DNA of 64,000 nt. It comes from Nocardioides sp. Iso805N (GTDB taxonomy: Bacteria; Actinomycetota; Actinomycetes; Propionibacteriales; Nocardioidaceae). Positions 62,587-64,000 of this stretch are shown here, in pieces; position 1 is the first letter of the stretch, and each line of letters opens with the position of its first letter. The translations under genes were made by a program, and so were the position numbers. The stretch spans positions 544,237-608,236 of the forward strand of contig NZ_KB822575.1 of NCBI RefSeq assembly GCF_000364605.1. The letters run 5' to 3'. The notes beneath the pieces are model-generated. The model had not been told where the DNA came from and made no database searches. It saw nothing but the letters and a program-made list of their open reading frames with translations.

Positions 62587-62792
62587 CAGATCCCGAGCAA
62601 CGACATGACGTGGTCGAAGAGCTTGTGCAGCAGCTCATCGCCGAGGCCACCCGTCAGCAGCTTGTAGAGCAGGCCCGCCAGACCGGCACCCGCTGCGGTG
62701 CCGACGGCGTACTCGGCGGTGGTGATGCCTCTGTCAGAGCGCTGGTGCCGGCGTGGGCGGCCGGGCAGCCGTGGGGCCTGAGGGTGGATCAT
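62586..62792 (-). CDS. DUF4244 Flp-pilin-like protein
   Basis: 68 residues from the ATG at 62792, with AGGAGGACGAG directly upstream. RSDRGITTAEYAVGTAAGAGLAGLLYKLL has the Gly followed by ITTAEYA, the Flp prepilin cleavage and helix start (cleavage after Gly, Glu at +5). It is the presumed major pilin subunit of the trio with the two TadE proteins and the first gene of the leftward unit. A shadow of the frame extends further upstream but the strong Shine-Dalgarno fixes the start. Confidence 0.85.
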   Translation of the reverse strand: MIHPQAPRLPGRPRRHQRSDRGITTAEYAVGTAAGAGLAGLLYKLLTGGLGDELLHKLFDHVMSLLGI

Positions 62793-62951
62793 CTCGTCCT
62801 CCTGGGTTCGGGCCGCGGCGCGGCGTGAGAGGTCCAGATTCGGCGAGTGGGAGCGCTGCCGCGACCACCCATCGAGCGGTTGTGGAGACCGCTTCCCGCG
62901 GGGTCGCCTGTGGAGGAGAAACGCCTGCGACTGCCTCCCGGGGAAACGGCA

Positions 62952-62984
62952 GTGGCCGCCCCGGGCCAGGCCCGGGGCGGCCAC
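62952..62984. terminator. Strong hairpin after the Ig-like repeat gene
   Basis: A perfect 15-bp stem, GTGGCCGCCCCGGGC (62952-62966) and GCCCGGGGCGGCCAC (62970-62984), with loop CAG, 28 bp beyond the leftward stop codon at 63012. It separates that gene from the TadE/Flp trio. Confidence 0.9.
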
Positions 62985-63011
62985 CGATCACACGGTCGAC
63001 CGGTCAAGGAT

Positions 63012-64000
63012 TCAGGGGCGCTTGACCTTCCCGGTCGCCTTCGAGGTCGCCGACGCCGACGCGTAGCCGGTGTGGGAGACGGTGACCTTGACGGTGATCC
63101 TCTTGCCCGCCTGGGCCCTGCGGAGGGTCAGCTTCGACCCGGTGGCGCCCTTGATCCGCTTGCCCGAGGCGTACCACTGATACCGCACGGTCACGCCCGG
63201 CACCGACCAGGTGCCGGAAGCGGCGGTGAGGCGCTTGCCCACCTTCGCGTTGCCCTTGATCGACGGCGCATGCACCAGCCGGATCACGCCGGCAGCGACC
63301 GGCGATGTCATGGCCGAGGTCGCCTTGCCGTCGCCGTACCCGCTCTTGCGGGCCGTGACCGTCACCGTCAGTCGCTTACCCACGTCGGCCGCGCTCGGCG
63401 TGTACACCGCTCGCGTCGCTCGGGCGATCGGTCGCCCGGACACCAGCCACTGGTAGGTCACACTGGCTCCGGCGACGTTCCACGAACCCGGCGTTGCGGT
63501 CAGCGCGACCCCCACCCGCGGCGTGCCCGCGATCCTCGGCGCCCCCGTGCTGATGAGCGCCGGCGTCGCCGCCGCGATCACCGGCAAGGTGGCCAGCGAG
63601 GTGACGGCATCGCTGTCGGCATAGCCGGCCTTGCTCACCGTCACGGTCACTGTGATCGCCTTGCCGAGCACGTCGGGGGTCGGGACGTAGGTCGCCCCGG
63701 TCGCACCCTCGATGGCGGCGCCGTCGGCGTTCCACTGGTAGGACGGCGTCACGCCCTGGACCGACCAGGAGCCGTCGTCCGCGGTCAGCGTGGCGCCCAC
63801 CTGGGGGGTGCCGCTGATCGACGGCAGCGTGCTGTTGGTCGGCGCCGGCGCCTCGGCGGCGGTCACGTCGACCCTCGCCACGCTCGCCAGCAGCTTGACC
63901 GCGTCGTAGGCATCGCCCGACTCGAGGTCGTGCTCGGCGTCCGCAGTGGCGGAGACGTCGGCGGCTGCCGGGTCCGCGCCCTGGGCCACGATCGCGCTCT
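63012..64000 (-). CDS. Ig-like repeat surface protein (N-terminus beyond window)
   Basis: C-terminal ~329 residues of a larger protein; the frame is open to the window edge, and the GTG at 63989 is internal. Three tandem ~90-residue Ig-like repeats each carry a P-x-I-x-G-x-x-x-V-G start, an SW(S/N)V or TWSV strand, a YQW core Trp and a G-K-x-(I/L)-T-V-x-V-T-V end. This is the bacterial Ig-like pattern found in secreted and adhesive proteins. The last repeat is Lys-rich and ends at KVKRP with no anchor motif. The upstream domain is not visible. Confidence 0.82.
   Translation of the reverse strand, partial: SAIVAQGADPAAADVSATADAEHDLESGDAYDAVKLLASVARVDVTAAEAPAPTNSTLPSISGTPQVGATLTADDGSWSVQGVTPSYQWNADGAAIEGATGATYVPTPDVLGKAITVTVTVSKAGYADSDAVTSLATLPVIAAATPALISTGAPRIAGTPRVGVALTATPGSWNVAGASVTYQWLVSGRPIARATRAVYTPSAADVGKRLTVTVTARKSGYGDGKATSAMTSPVAAGVIRLVHAPSIKGNAKVGKRLTAASGTWSVPGVTVRYQWYASGKRIKGATGSKLTLRRAQAGKRITVKVTVSHTGYASASATSKATGKVKRP

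Overview
The window is GC-rich, densely packed chromosomal DNA from an actinobacterium. The best fit is Nocardioidaceae (Nocardioides-like), judged from the gene neighbourhoods: tilS-hpt-ftsH-folE with folP-folB-folK-DUF3180, topA-hydrolase-tmk-holB, and a STAS protein next to a DECH helicase with TadE-like genes. This is inference from gene order and protein families; no 16S gene is present. Many genes are coupled by 4-nt GTGA/ATGA stop-start overlaps, and GTG starts are common.

Layout. 1-6416: leftward cell-surface polymer locus with a GT2-TagF fusion (cut by the window edge), an OafA-type acyltransferase and two tandem sulfotransferase-like proteins, preceded by an 11-bp-period repeat array. 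6547-9406: coiled-coil membrane protein, DUF3180, folK, folB, folP. 9551-11713: a rightward chemotaxis-type receptor that splits the fol operon. 11793-18692: folE, ftsH, hpt, tilS, a DUF2342 protease and dacB, with divergent ppa. 19396-24766: hydrolase, acyl-CoA oxidase-like enzyme, NlpC/P60 endopeptidase and PAP2 protein. 24777-28600: thiBPQ importer under a TPP riboswitch. 28675-29945: DUF222-HNH nuclease with a LexA-type box. 30249-35700: GNAT, MBL hydrolase, two small membrane proteins, a PrmC-related methyltransferase, a Cds1-like PLP enzyme and a small unknown. 35770-42218: two acyl-CoA ligases, leaderless mqo and an FAD protein. 42303-46455: SigB/F-type sigma factor, atypical LuxR-type regulator, purU, a hydrolase behind a TetR-type operator and an SRPBCC protein. 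46456-48921: accessory patch with a RES/Xre toxin-antitoxin pair, an MFS pseudogene and tRNA-Thr(CGT). 49025-55972: exported peptidase, holB, tmk, hydrolase, topA. 56219-62792: CxCxxC protein, methyltransferase, STAS protein, MrfA-type helicase and a TadE/Flp-like trio. 63012-64000: Ig-like repeat protein, cut by the edge.

Themes. Genome maintenance is prominent. A LexA-type box precedes the DUF222-HNH gene. Two promoters with the TGTCAGTG-N8-CANNNT layout of RecA-independent (PafBC-type) damage promoters precede the MrfA-like helicase and the CxCxxC protein. Folate, thiamine, one-carbon (purU), fatty-acid and malate metabolism are represented. Several short tandem or direct repeats (periods 11, 14, 22 and 24 bp) lie in promoters, run into stop codons, or are read in frame (5' end of holB).

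I found no complete, clearly novel multi-gene system. The most unusual candidates are the twin sulfotransferase-like surface locus with its 11-bp array, the two matching damage-type promoters, the in-frame 24-nt repeat in holB, and the tRNA-linked RES/Xre patch.
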